Shown: piece by piece, positions 53,553 to 62,503 of the stretch
Layout: each line of letters begins with the position of its first letter
Position numbering within the stretch: position 1 is the stretch's first letter
Origin: CAZVFX01 sp964626565
Lineage (GTDB): Bacteria; Myxococcota_A; UBA9042; CAIXZC01
Reading direction: 5' to 3'
DNA: 64,000 nucleotides
Assembly (NCBI GenBank): GCA_964626565.1
Contig: CAZVFX010000015.1
Coordinates: 1-64,000 of the forward strand
Program-made: the position numbers and the translations under genes
The notes under the pieces: generated by a model
Database searches by the model: none
Seen by the model: the letters and a program-made list of their open reading frames with translations, nothing else
Told to the model about the DNA's origin: nothing

Positions 53553-54311
53553 GTGTTGGGATTCCTGCAGCCGGTAACCAGGTTCCTCGAGGAACTGGGC
53601 AGTACAACGCTCATGTTCTTCCAGGTGCTGTTCTGGACCTTTCGCCCCCCGTACCGGGTGGGCCATTTCATGCGCGCCGCGGAGTTCGTGGGGGTGGGCT
53701 CTCTGTTTATCATCGTGCTCACCGGCAGTTTCGCCGGCGCGGTGATGGGGTTGCAGGGGATCTACGCCTTCGAGATCATCAAGATGGAGACCATGGTCGG
53801 TGGCAGTGTGGCGCTGACGCTGTCCCGGGAATTGAGCCCGGTCCTGGCTGCCTTGATGGTTACGGGCCGGGTCGGTTCGGCAATGGCCACCGAGATAGGC
53901 ACCATGAGGGTAACGGAGCAGATCGACGCAATGGAAACCATGGCCGTCAACCCCATACAGTACCTCATCGTGCCCCGCTTCTGGGCAACAGTCATCATGT
54001 TGCCGATCTTGTGCGTACTGTTTACCCTTGTAGGCATGGTGGGCTGCTACCTCGTGGCAGTCGTTTGGTTGGGAGTGGACGAAGGACAGTTCATGGCCAA
54101 AATTTCGGACTTCATGTACATCGAGGACCTCACCAGTGGGATTTTCAAAGCCGCGGTATTCGGCGGCACCCTGGCCATCATAGGTTGCACCAAGGGCTAC
54201 AACGCCTCCGGCGGAGCCCGGGGCGTCGGCGCGGCTACCACCCAGGCGGTGGTGCTGGCGTCGGTGTTGATATTTGTGTTGGATTACCTGCTGACGGCGA
54301 TGATGTTCTAG
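53553..54311 (+). CDS. mlaE: MlaE-type ABC transporter permease
   Basis: A 252-residue permease of the Mla phospholipid-transport family, starting at GTG 53553 with GAGGAGG upstream. It has five or six hydrophobic helices and the MlaE signatures EFVGVGSLFIIVLTGSFAGAV, SRELSPVLAALMVTGRVGSA and AxEIGTMRVTEQIDAMETM, the coupling region with the ATPase. It would sit in the inner membrane and move lipids between membranes with MlaF and MlaD. It is the first gene of a three-gene cassette. No mlaB, mlaC or mlaA homologue is present here, which is common outside Gammaproteobacteria. Confidence 0.92.
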   Translation: MLGFLQPVTRFLEELGSTTLMFFQVLFWTFRPPYRVGHFMRAAEFVGVGSLFIIVLTGSFAGAVMGLQGIYAFEIIKMETMVGGSVALTLSRELSPVLAALMVTGRVGSAMATEIGTMRVTEQIDAMETMAVNPIQYLIVPRFWATVIMLPILCVLFTLVGMVGCYLVAVVWLGVDEGQFMAKISDFMYIEDLTSGIFKAAVFGGTLAIIGCTKGYNASGGARGVGAATTQAVVLASVLIFVLDYLLTAMMF

Positions 54312-54335
54312 CCGTCGAGGAGTTGCCGCGAGCCA

Positions 54336-55115
54336 ATGGCTTCGGACCCGATAGTCGAAGTAGACGGAGTGCGCAAGAGCTTCGGCGCCAACCACGTGCT
54401 GAAAGGCGTGGATCTGGTGGTGGAGCGCGGACTGATCACCACCATCATAGGTGGTTCGGGGTCGGGAAAATCGGTGCTCGTGAAGCATATCATCGGCCTC
54501 TTGAAGGCTGACGAGGGGAGAATCTTGTTCGAGGGGGAAGACATAACGCCCATGGGATCTACTGCGTTGGCAGGAGTGCGCCGTCACTTCGGTATGCTGT
54601 TCCAGCATTCAGCGCTATTCGACTCCATGAACGTAGCCGAAAACGTCGCCTTTCCTCTCGTCGAGCACACCAAGAAATCTCGCAAGGAGATCTCCGGAAT
54701 CGTGTCGGAAAAACTGGACCTCCTGGGCCTTCACGGCGTCGAGAAGCTGTTCCCAAACGAGCTTTCCGGGGGAATGCGCAAGCGCGTCGCCCTGGCCCGG
54801 GCCATCGTTCTCAACCCCCAGGTGATCATCTATGATGAACCGACCACCGGGCTGGATCCGATCATGACGCTAAACGTGGACAAGATGATCAAAGAAGCAC
54901 AGGAGAAATTGCAGGTGACTTCCGTGGTGATCAGTCACGACATGGCGTCCACTTTCCGCATCTCAGACCGGATCGCAATGATTCACGATGGCACCATCGA
55001 GGAGTACGGCACGCCGGACGTCATCGTCAACAGCGAGCAGAGCCACGTGAAAGAATTCCTCTCGGCTTCCTCAAGCCCCGTCGACGACCGGCCGGCCGCA
55101 GGAGGAAACGCATGA
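54336..55115 (+). CDS. mlaF: MlaF-type ABC transporter ATP-binding protein
   Basis: A 259-residue ATPase. Walker A is GGSGSGKSVL, the ABC signature LSGGMRKRVALARA, and Walker B VIIYDEPTTGLDP. A GMLFQHSALFDSMNVAENVAFPL Q-loop segment is typical of MlaF. The start lies 24 bases after mlaE, with GAGGAG about 14 bases upstream. Its last four bases overlap the mlaD start (ATGA), so translation is coupled. Confidence 0.94.
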   Translation: MASDPIVEVDGVRKSFGANHVLKGVDLVVERGLITTIIGGSGSGKSVLVKHIIGLLKADEGRILFEGEDITPMGSTALAGVRRHFGMLFQHSALFDSMNVAENVAFPLVEHTKKSRKEISGIVSEKLDLLGLHGVEKLFPNELSGGMRKRVALARAIVLNPQVIIYDEPTTGLDPIMTLNVDKMIKEAQEKLQVTSVVISHDMASTFRISDRIAMIHDGTIEEYGTPDVIVNSEQSHVKEFLSASSSPVDDRPAAGGNA

Positions 55116-56911
55116 GCCTCAAGGCAATACGCGCCCCCGTGCTCGTCGGCCTGGTGGTTCTAGGAGGCATTGCCGGCCTCATCTATATGGTAAGCGTGAT
55201 CAAGTCCACCACTTTCGCGGGCCCCGACACCTACTCTGTGCACGCCATTTTCGAGGACGTCACCGGGGTGGTGGAGGGTTCCAACGTGACCCTGGTGGGA
55301 ATCCCGGTGGGAATCATCGAGAAGATCAGCAGAGTGGAAACTGAAGAAGGAGTGCGGGCGAGAGTAGATATCCGACTCTCCAACGACGTCGAGCTTCACA
55401 CGGGAATCATCAAGGAGGGACGGCTGGTGGGCGCGGCCACGGTGATCCGGAAGCAGTCCTCCATCCTCGGGGACTACTACTTGTCCATTGTGCCGGGATT
55501 GTACGGCGACAAACTGGCGGAAGGGGAGCAGATCCCGGTGGTAATTGGAACCAGCGGCGTGGATGCACTGTTCGAGCAGATGGGCCAGTGGAGCCAACTC
55601 TACCCGCGCCTCGACGGTATCCTCAAGAACGTGGAAGATATCAGCGCGGGCCTGGCCACCGCCTTGGGGGGCGAAGAGCAGGGCAGGACCCTAAGCGAGA
55701 TCGTCGCCAACCTCAAAGACGTGAGCGTCGAGATAAAGGAGATCGCCGAGCGAGCTAACACCATCTCGACGGAGGTGGAGAAGATCGTCGAGGAAGGGAC
55801 TATTGCCACCGTCGCCGCCAACATTGAGGCTACCAGTTCCGATGCACGGGAAATAGCGGACAAGCTCAACCGCATCGTCTCGGCGGGCAACGTAGAAGAG
55901 TTGATCAACAACCTGGCCAAGACATCCGAGGAGTTGAGCCGGTTCGGCCAGGAACTGAGCGAGCTGGTGGAGAAGGGGATAGCGCCGCGCATATCTCAGC
56001 TCAATCGTATCTTCCAGAATTTCGAGCGCTTCTCCCGCACCATCGCCAACCTCGCGGATTCGCACGGGGAAGGGCTGTCAGCCACCCTGAAGAACTTCAA
56101 CACATTTTCCGAGAAGATTGTGGGGCTGGTCACCACAACCGGCACCGAGGTTGAAGCCACTATCGGGTCGATGCGGGGCACCCTCGACACCGCCCAGCTT
56201 TCCCTGCGCAAGCTTGATGAGACCCTTGAAAATGTCCGCACCATCACCACGGACATGAGAGAAGGAAAGGGCACTATCGGGCGGCTGCTCACCGACGACA
56301 GGCTGGTGGAAGAGGTTGAGGAGGTAATCTCCGACACCAAGGAGTTCGTGAAGAGCTACACACTGATGCAGACCGAGGTGCAACTAGCGTCCTCATACTT
56401 CATCCAGGAAGAGGCGGCCAAGAACGTCTTCTCCATCAAGTTCAAGCCCAAGGTCGACAAGTACTACCTCCTTCAGATCGTCGACGACCCCCGCGGGTAC
56501 ACTCTGGACAAGCACGTGGTCACGGAGACCAACGACCCCAACCTGCCCCCGGTGGTCAAGGAGCGCATCGAGACTACCTCCCATGCCCTGAAGCTATCGT
56601 TCCAATTCGCCAAGCGGTTCTACTTCATGACGGGCCGTTTCGGCATTATGGAAAACACGGGCGGCCTCGGCCTCGACTTCGGCTTCTTCAGGGACAGGTT
56701 GAGCTTCCAGTTCGATCTGTTCGACTTTACCATGGACGAAAACCCGCGGCTGCGCAGCCAGATTGAGTGGGAGATTATGAAGCACTTCTTCATCGCCGGC
56801 GGCGGGGACGATCTGCTCAACGACGCCTATCGGGACTACTACTTCTCCGCCGGCATTCGATTCACGGACGAGGACCTCAAGGCGCTGCTCCTCGCCTCGC
56901 CCCCCTTATGA
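55112..56911 (+). CDS. mlaD: MCE-domain lipid-transport protein with long coiled coil and C-terminal beta region
   Basis: A 599-residue MlaD-family protein. One N-terminal membrane helix (about 9-27) is followed by an MCE domain (about 38-115: YSVHAIFEDVTGVVEGSNV, then VGIPVGIIEKI). Residues about 165-430 form helices with heptad-like Leu/Ile spacing and GKGTIGRLLTDD, a common feature of long MCE proteins. The last 150 residues are beta-rich (ALKLSFQFAKRFYFMTGRFG, LSFQFDLFDFTMD, FFIAGGGDDLL) and finish SAGIRF, suggesting a beta-barrel-like end. The protein may span the periplasm. It is the third gene of the cassette. Confidence 0.88.
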   Translation: MSLKAIRAPVLVGLVVLGGIAGLIYMVSVIKSTTFAGPDTYSVHAIFEDVTGVVEGSNVTLVGIPVGIIEKISRVETEEGVRARVDIRLSNDVELHTGIIKEGRLVGAATVIRKQSSILGDYYLSIVPGLYGDKLAEGEQIPVVIGTSGVDALFEQMGQWSQLYPRLDGILKNVEDISAGLATALGGEEQGRTLSEIVANLKDVSVEIKEIAERANTISTEVEKIVEEGTIATVAANIEATSSDAREIADKLNRIVSAGNVEELINNLAKTSEELSRFGQELSELVEKGIAPRISQLNRIFQNFERFSRTIANLADSHGEGLSATLKNFNTFSEKIVGLVTTTGTEVEATIGSMRGTLDTAQLSLRKLDETLENVRTITTDMREGKGTIGRLLTDDRLVEEVEEVISDTKEFVKSYTLMQTEVQLASSYFIQEEAAKNVFSIKFKPKVDKYYLLQIVDDPRGYTLDKHVVTETNDPNLPPVVKERIETTSHALKLSFQFAKRFYFMTGRFGIMENTGGLGLDFGFFRDRLSFQFDLFDFTMDENPRLRSQIEWEIMKHFFIAGGGDDLLNDAYRDYYFSAGIRFTDEDLKALLLASPPL

Positions 56912-56937
56912 TTTTCCTGAGAAGTTAGAACCGGACG

Positions 56938-57630
56938 CTATTTCTTTTTGACAACCGCGGTGAGGTTGACCTTGCCGTTTTTCTCGATAATGCGCAGCAT
57001 GAGGCCGTCCTTTTTGACGTGGTCCACAATGCGCTTGACGCTCTTCTCGACGAGGCTGCGGGTCACTTTCTCGGTAGGCTCACCAGCCCTCTTCTTTTCG
57101 GCGACAAAGCGCTCATAGAGCGCCTCGACTTCGTCAGGACTGAACTCATTGCGCGGCGGCGCACTCTCCGCACCCTCTCCCGGCTTGTCCCGCTGGCGAA
57201 ATCTGCGCCGCCGGGACTGTAGCGATTGAGCCGGAGCGAACCGTTGATCTCCGTCCCCAATCCTGGTTTTCTCGCCGTCACCCGGGGCCGTCCCGGCCAT
57301 GCCCGCAACCCCCCGGCGAATGCGGCCGTCCTCGATCAGCCTTACAATCCGGTCCCAGTAGCTGCAGTACGACACAAATCGCTGCTGGAGGCTTCTGAAA
57401 CGGAACTTCAGCACGGTGGAGCCGCGATTGCCGATTACCGACCGGCGCAGGATTTTGGACACGACTGCCCGCTGTTGCTGGGGCTCCAGGCGTTCAATAC
57501 CCATGAAGTACTGATCGTACAAGACCCTGAGTCTCGAAATCCGGTTGTCCAGATCTTCCAGTTCGATGAAGTACTTTTCTTTCTCGGCCTCGGACGCCTT
57601 GTACTTGCTCATCCCCTTGTCGGCAGCCAT
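56938..57630 (-). CDS. MXAN_5187-like protein
   Basis: A 230-residue soluble protein. GAGGGGAAG precedes the ATG. The N-terminal 75 residues carry LDNRISRLRVLYDQYFMGIERLEPQQQR, and then a helical basic segment, a pattern I associate with MXAN_5187-type proteins of myxobacteria. The middle is basic and disordered (QSRRRRFRQRDKPGE). A C-terminal domain has EALYERFVAEKKRAGEPTEK and a Lys-rich end. The function is not known; nucleic-acid binding is possible from charge. It is convergent with mlaD and divergent from the DUF507 gene. Confidence 0.65.
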   Translation of the reverse strand: MAADKGMSKYKASEAEKEKYFIELEDLDNRISRLRVLYDQYFMGIERLEPQQQRAVVSKILRRSVIGNRGSTVLKFRFRSLQQRFVSYCSYWDRIVRLIEDGRIRRGVAGMAGTAPGDGEKTRIGDGDQRFAPAQSLQSRRRRFRQRDKPGEGAESAPPRNEFSPDEVEALYERFVAEKKRAGEPTEKVTRSLVEKSVKRIVDHVKKDGLMLRIIEKNGKVNLTAVVKKK

Positions 57631-57715
57631 CTCTTCCCCTCTTTCGCCAAGGACAATACCACAAAGGCCGCCCGCGGTTAACAGTTTCCCTTCCCGCCTG
57701 TTCTAAAAGATATGC

Positions 57716-57744
57716 TTGCCTTGTTAATGACGCCGTGCTATATA
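57716..57744 (+). promoter_or_regulatory. Putative sigma-70 promoter of the DUF507 gene
   Basis: TTGCCT (57716-57721) and TATATA (57739-57744) are 17 bases apart, 31 bases before the ATG. Four of six bases match in the -35, and the -10 is close to consensus. Optimal spacing makes it credible. Confidence 0.55.
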
Positions 57745-57775
57745 AATCCGGCTTTTCAGTATGGGGGGTGGATCC

Positions 57776-58300
57776 ATGAGAATCTATCGGGGAAGAATCG
57801 AGCCCGCCGCAATGGATATAGCGAAGGCACTCATCAAGAAGGAAATGATCGAAGTGCCCCAGGAGCTGATCGACGAAGTCCAGAAAGATCTGGAGTCGGT
57901 GCTCTTCGAGTACCAGCGGATGGAGCGGGAAATCAACGAACGCGCCAAGGACCTTATCGCCAAGCGGGGGCTCACCTATTCCAGTATCGGCAAGCTGAAG
58001 CGGGCGCTGGCCCAGGAGAAGAGCTTCAAAATCGATGACGAGGCTCTCGATTACGTGGTGGAACAGATGATCGAGATCATGTTCAGCAGCCAGCACGTTG
58101 AAGAGGTCTTCGGAGAAGACCACGAGATCAACCGCATCATCGCACCGATCCTCAGAAAGCACATGTCCATCGATGACGACCTCGACAAGGAAGTGCGCCA
58201 GAAGATCAAGCATCTTCAGGACGCTGAGGGCACCATGAACTGGGAGTTCGAGTACAGCCGGGTCAAAGCCGACCTGGAGCGCCTAAAGAAGCTGAAATAA
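57776..58300 (+). CDS. DUF507 family protein
   Basis: A 174-residue helical protein matching DUF507 (MRIYRGRIEPAAMDIAKAL, then helices with EYQRMEREINERAKDLI and KAIMSIDDDLDKEVRQKI-like LRKHMSIDDDLDKEVRQKI). The family is widespread in Deltaproteobacteria and relatives, often as two fused half-length copies as here. The start at 57776 is chosen because a GGGGGGTGG tract lies just before it; a longer in-frame reading begins inside that tract. The function is unknown. It lies alone between divergent promoters and pepD, with an 80-base gap. Confidence 0.85.
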   Translation: MRIYRGRIEPAAMDIAKALIKKEMIEVPQELIDEVQKDLESVLFEYQRMEREINERAKDLIAKRGLTYSSIGKLKRALAQEKSFKIDDEALDYVVEQMIEIMFSSQHVEEVFGEDHEINRIIAPILRKHMSIDDDLDKEVRQKIKHLQDAEGTMNWEFEYSRVKADLERLKKLK

Positions 58301-58380
58301 CCCACCCCCTTGCTTTGCCCAACAAAGACAATTACATTAGTCTGACGCTATGAAAATCACCTTACGGGGAGGAGGAAGAA

Positions 58381-59829
58381 ATGAGCGCTTTTGACGGACT
58401 GGAACCAGCGGTAGTCTGGAAGAACTTTGAAGCGATAACCAAGGTACCGAGACCTTCGGGCCACGAGGAGAAACTGGCCGCCTACCTGGCGAGTTGGGCC
58501 GAGGAGCGCGGGTTCACCTGGGCCAGGGACGACGTGGGCAACCTGGTGATCAGGGTTCCGGCTACCCCGGGTAAGGAGAATGTACCCACCGTAGTGCTCC
58601 AGGGTCACCTTGACATGGTGTGCGAAAAGAACAACGACGTGGAATTCGATTTCATGAACGAGGGGATCCGGGTCGTTCGGGACGGCGACTGGCTCAAGGC
58701 CGACGGCACTACTCTAGGTGCTGACAACGGCATCGGTTTGGCCATGAGCATGGCCGTAGCCGAGGACCCGGACGCGGCCCACGGCCCGCTGGAACTGCTC
58801 GCGACCGTCGAAGAAGAAACCGGCCTTACCGGGGCCACCAGCCTGCAGCCCGGATTTGTCCAAGGCAGAAAGCTGATTAATATCGACTCGGAAGAGGAAG
58901 GATACATCTTCGCCGGATGTGCCGGCGGTGCGGACAGCGAATGCGTCTTTCCCGTCCGCCTGGAGGCTATTGCCGCCGGGAGTCAGGCGGTGTCCATCAC
59001 CGTAAAAGGTCTCGCCGGCGGGCACTCAGGCCTTGCCATCCACGAAAACCGCGCCAACGCTGTTAAGCTGACGGCCGCTCTGCTGAAAGCAGTGGCCGAC
59101 AACCTTGAAGTGCGGGTGGCGGATTTCGACGGCGGCGACAAACACAACGCCATCCCTCGTGAAGCGACTGCGGTGGTGGTAGGAGCCGCAGGCTTGAAGG
59201 AGACGGCTTTGGCCAAGGCGGAGGAGCTGAAACCGCTCTTCGTGCAGGAATACGGACAGACCGACCCCAATCTCACCATTGAGATCTCGGATGCGACTGC
59301 CCAGCAGGCGATTTCCGCCGCGGATACCGGCCGGCTGGTAGATCTGATCCTGGCGCTCCCCCACGGCGTGGACGCCATGAGCAAGGACATCCCCGGACTG
59401 GTCGAAAGCTCAACCAACGTTGCCAGCATCAAATGGACTGACAGCGAGGCCAAGTTGCTGAATTCGAGCCGCAGCTCCGTAGACCCCGCCATCGACCGGA
59501 TCCGGCAACAGATTGCTGCCGCAACCCGGCTCGCAGGCGCCGAACCGGTCATGCACGAAGGCTATCCCGGATGGCAACCCAACATGGCCTCCGAGTTGCT
59601 GGCTTTCGCGCGCAATGTCTACGAGCAAACCACGGGCAAGTCGGCCGATATCACCGCCATTCACGCCGGCCTGGAATGCGGCATTATCGGGGAGAAATAC
59701 CCCGGCATGGATATGATCTCTGCTGGTCCCGATATGTTCGATGTGCACTCACCGGACGAACGGCTGTCCATCTCGTCCACCGCGCGCTTCTATCCCTTCC
59801 TGAAAGCTCTGCTGGATGCCGTAGAATAG
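58381..59829 (+). CDS. pepD: Aminoacyl-histidine dipeptidase (PepD-like, M20 family)
   Basis: A 482-residue cytosolic metallopeptidase near PepD (cytosol non-specific dipeptidase) in length. Di-zinc ligands lie in LQGHLDMVCEK (His and Asp), LGADNGIGLAMSM (Asp), VEEETGLTGA (two Glu), the IDSEEEG region and near the end IHAGLECGIIGEKYPGMDM with a later HSPDERLSIS (His). It hydrolyses dipeptides such as carnosine-like or X-His peptides. GGGGAGGAGG precedes the ATG. Together with the M29 enzyme and OPT transporter it points to peptide use, though the genes are far apart. It is convergent with the Rrf2 gene. Confidence 0.93.
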   Translation: MSAFDGLEPAVVWKNFEAITKVPRPSGHEEKLAAYLASWAEERGFTWARDDVGNLVIRVPATPGKENVPTVVLQGHLDMVCEKNNDVEFDFMNEGIRVVRDGDWLKADGTTLGADNGIGLAMSMAVAEDPDAAHGPLELLATVEEETGLTGATSLQPGFVQGRKLINIDSEEEGYIFAGCAGGADSECVFPVRLEAIAAGSQAVSITVKGLAGGHSGLAIHENRANAVKLTAALLKAVADNLEVRVADFDGGDKHNAIPREATAVVVGAAGLKETALAKAEELKPLFVQEYGQTDPNLTIEISDATAQQAISAADTGRLVDLILALPHGVDAMSKDIPGLVESSTNVASIKWTDSEAKLLNSSRSSVDPAIDRIRQQIAAATRLAGAEPVMHEGYPGWQPNMASELLAFARNVYEQTTGKSADITAIHAGLECGIIGEKYPGMDMISAGPDMFDVHSPDERLSISSTARFYPFLKALLDAVE

Positions 59830-59847
59830 TACGTCGGAAGAAACCGG

Positions 59848-60291
59848 TCAGATATAGTACATCATCGAGGTGCGTTCAGCCTTCTCACGCTTCCTCTCCA
59901 CCAACTGCTGGATAGTGACCGACTGAAGGAATTCGGTCATGAGAGTGGACAGTTCAGCCCACAATTCGGTGGTAGGGCATTGGGCGAGTTGCCCGCAATG
60001 ACGATCCTCGCTCTTGCAGTCAACCAGGCACAAGGGACCCTCAAGGCCCTGAAAGACGTCAGCCACCGTAATCGACGAGGCGGCGCGAGTAATGAGGAAA
60101 CCACCTCCCGCACCCCGGCTGCTGCTCACAATACCCGCAGCCTTCAGCCGGGCAAAAATGGCGTCAAGGTACTTGCGGGAAATGCCCTGCTTCTTTGCGA
60201 TGGAGTCCAGGAGGACAGGAGATTCCTGCTGCACGTCGGCCAACTCCACAAGGGCGCGAACTCCGTATCTGACTCTGGTTGATAGCTTCAT
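59848..60291 (-). CDS. Rrf2 family transcriptional regulator with Fe-S cysteines
   Basis: A 147-residue DNA-binding protein of the Rrf2/IscR family. An N-terminal winged helix (MKLSTRVRYGVRALVELA, then ISRKYLDAIFARLKAAGIV and SSRGAGGGFLI) is followed by a dimerisation helix. Cys92, Cys99 and Cys105 (DCKSEDRHCGQLAQC) match the three-cysteine Fe-S site spacing of IscR and NsrR closely; Cys88 is extra. It may sense iron-sulfur status, nitric oxide or redox state. No isc genes are nearby. It has its own promoter, 36 bases upstream, and is not in an operon with prfA. Confidence 0.9.
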   Translation of the reverse strand: MKLSTRVRYGVRALVELADVQQESPVLLDSIAKKQGISRKYLDAIFARLKAAGIVSSSRGAGGGFLITRAASSITVADVFQGLEGPLCLVDCKSEDRHCGQLAQCPTTELWAELSTLMTEFLQSVTIQQLVERKREKAERTSMMYYI

Positions 60292-60326
60292 GATGCCTCC
60301 CGCATATCAGGCCTGCCGCCGCGTAG

Positions 60327-60356
60327 AATATAGTTAGCCTTTAGAGCCTATGTCAA
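60327..60356 (-). promoter_or_regulatory. Sigma-70 promoter of the Rrf2 gene
   Basis: TTGACA (60351-60356, minus strand) and TATATT (60327-60332) are separated by 18 bases, close to consensus. The spacer contains a repeated GGCT-x-TAAAGGCT-like element (GGCTCTAAAGGCTAA), a plausible binding site for the regulator itself, which would give autoregulation. Activity is inferred. Confidence 0.65.
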
Positions 60357-60376
60357 GGAAATACACGGATGGGCTA

Positions 60377-61450
60377 TCAGTCGTCAGTCCGCTGGGCCTT
60401 CAGAGATTCGGCCTGAAAATAGGTCTGCAGGCTGGAGATAACCCCCCCCATGTCGCCCTCAACGATCAGGTCCAGCTTGTACAGGGTCAGGCCGATGCGG
60501 TGGTCAGTCAGCCGATTCTGAGGGAAGTTATAGGTGCGGATGCGCTCGCTGCGGTCCCCTGAGCCAACCTGGGCCCGGCGGTTCTCGCTCTGTTCGCGGG
60601 CCTGCTGCTCGATCTCCTGCTCCAACAACTTGGCCCGCAGGATCTTCATCGCCTTGGCCCGGTTCTTATGCTGCGACCGCTCATCCTGGCAGGTCACCAC
60701 CAGACCCGAGGGGATGTGAGTGATACGGATGGCCGAATCGGTGACGTTGACGTGCTGACCGCCCGCACCGCTCGCCCTGTACGTGTCGATCTTCAGGTCC
60801 GATTCCACCACCTCCACGTCGACCTCTTCCGCCTCTGCCAGAATGGCCACGGTAACTGCCGACGTGTGGATGCGTCCCTGGGCCTCGGTTTCCGGGACCC
60901 GCTGAACCCGGTGCACACCACTTTCATATTTGAGGTGGCTGTAGACCCGCTGTCCGGAAATGAGCGCAGCCAACTCCTTGACCCCGCCCAGTTCGGTGAC
61001 GTTGGAACTCATTACCTCGACCTTCCATTTCTTCTTCTCCGCGAAGCGGGAGTACATCCGGAAAAGATCGGCGCCAAACAGGGCCGCTTCGTCGCCGCCG
61101 GTCCCGGCACGGATCTCCAGAATGATATTCTTCTCGTCCAGGGGGTCCTTGGGCAGCAGCAGAAACTGCAGCTTCTCTTCAATCGCGGTCTGCCGGGGCC
61201 GCAACACCGCCAGTTCCTCTTTTGCCAGTTCCCTCATCTCGGAATCGCTGTCTTCCAGCATCTCTACTCCCTCAGCGATCTGCTGAAGGATCTGCTCATA
61301 CTCCCGGAAAGTCTCCACGATGGGAGTCAGGGCCGCGTATTCCTTGGCCACACTGGCGTATTGCCGGCGATCACCGATCACTTGAGGATCCAGCATCTGG
61401 CGGCCCAGATCCTCGTGCCGGTCAACGACTTCGGTCAGTTTCTGAAACAT
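60377..61450 (-). CDS. prfA: Peptide chain release factor 1
   Basis: A 357-residue class-1 release factor that reads UAA and UAG. The GGQ motif (230-232, in SGAGGQHVN) acts at the peptidyl-transferase centre. The stop-codon-recognition tripeptide is PET (186-188, in RVPETEAQGRIHTSA), equivalent to the PxT of RF1, and the C-terminal SERIRTYNFPQNRLTDHR is characteristic. Its start shares one base with the stop of the DUF1385 gene. prmC, which usually follows and methylates the GGQ glutamine, is not next here. Confidence 0.97.
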   Translation of the reverse strand: MFQKLTEVVDRHEDLGRQMLDPQVIGDRRQYASVAKEYAALTPIVETFREYEQILQQIAEGVEMLEDSDSEMRELAKEELAVLRPRQTAIEEKLQFLLLPKDPLDEKNIILEIRAGTGGDEAALFGADLFRMYSRFAEKKKWKVEVMSSNVTELGGVKELAALISGQRVYSHLKYESGVHRVQRVPETEAQGRIHTSAVTVAILAEAEEVDVEVVESDLKIDTYRASGAGGQHVNVTDSAIRITHIPSGLVVTCQDERSQHKNRAKAMKILRAKLLEQEIEQQAREQSENRRAQVGSGDRSERIRTYNFPQNRLTDHRIGLTLYKLDLIVEGDMGGVISSLQTYFQAESLKAQRTDD

Positions 61451-62484
61451 CAGGAAGCCTCCACGCTCCCGAGATAGCCGGCAAAAGACTCGAACTCCTC
61501 CTGCTTCTCTTCTACCTCGCCGGAATCTGACTCGTCAAATCTCCTCTCCGAGTCGATGACCGTCTTGAGGCTGGCGATGGCGACCTCCAGCATGCCGTCG
61601 TCCGGCTCGCGGGTGGTGATCTTCTGCGTCATCATGCCGGGCCACACGAAGAACTTCAGCACCGGATTATCCGCGCGGCGCCCGGCCAGGCGGATCAACT
61701 CGTACGCACTGCCTGCAATGGGCATCAAGAGGAACAGCTTGACCACCACAAAAAATGCTTGATTCACCAACGTCAGGTCGCTTATGGGCGGGATAAAAGG
61801 GAAGACCATGGTGAAGACGAGGACTGCCGCCAGCAGCACTATCAGCAGAAACGAAGTACCGCACCGGGGATGGAGGGTACTGTACTTGCGCACGTTCTCC
61901 AACGTCAGTTCCTCGCCCCGCTCGTGCGCGTAGATGCTTTTGTGCTCAGCACCGTGATACATGAAGACGCGCTTGATATCGGGCAACAACGAAATGGCGA
62001 ACACATATCCGATGAAGATGGCCAGTTTGATAACACCGTCAACAATGTGAAACCAGAACGTCCGGCCGGTGGTCAACGTCTCCGCACCGACGACTTTGCC
62101 AAGGCCCCAGGTAAGGAAATGCGGCAGCGCCGCGAACAGCCCCAGCGCCAACAGTACTGCAATCCCCACGGTAACCCACAAGGAAGCCGGGGTTTCCCGT
62201 ATCGGACCCCCTTCCTTGCCCGCGGCCTTAGCCTCGTGACTCTCCAGAACCATGGCGGAGAAATTCAGCGCGGAAATGCCATTGTGCAACGATTCGCCTA
62301 ATACCAGCACTCCCCGAAAGAACGGCCAGCGCAAGAACTTCCACCGCGTGGCCAGGGAGATCCACCTTCGCTGGCGCACCACAAGGCCGCCCTCAGGAGA
62401 TCGCACCACTACAGCCAGGCAGTGAGGAGAGCGCATCATCACTCCCTCGATTACCGCCTGTCCGCCTACTTGCAGCTTTTCCAT
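61450..62484 (-). CDS. DUF1385 family membrane protein
   Basis: A 344-residue protein starting MEKLQVGGQAVIEGVMMRSP, the DUF1385 signature. It has four or so membrane helices and the conserved YHGAEHKSIYAHERG segment followed by HPRCGTSFL, which carries conserved His, Glu and Cys. A C-terminal acidic tail of about 50 residues is cytoplasmic-looking. The function is unknown; the family is commonly found between rpmE and prfA (as here). No strong ribosome-binding site is visible. Confidence 0.92.
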   Translation of the reverse strand: MEKLQVGGQAVIEGVMMRSPHCLAVVVRSPEGGLVVRQRRWISLATRWKFLRWPFFRGVLVLGESLHNGISALNFSAMVLESHEAKAAGKEGGPIRETPASLWVTVGIAVLLALGLFAALPHFLTWGLGKVVGAETLTTGRTFWFHIVDGVIKLAIFIGYVFAISLLPDIKRVFMYHGAEHKSIYAHERGEELTLENVRKYSTLHPRCGTSFLLIVLLAAVLVFTMVFPFIPPISDLTLVNQAFFVVVKLFLLMPIAGSAYELIRLAGRRADNPVLKFFVWPGMMTQKITTREPDDGMLEVAIASLKTVIDSERRFDESDSGEVEEKQEEFESFAGYLGSVEAS

Positions 62485-62503
62485 GGAAGGGCGAATCTAC
62501 CGG

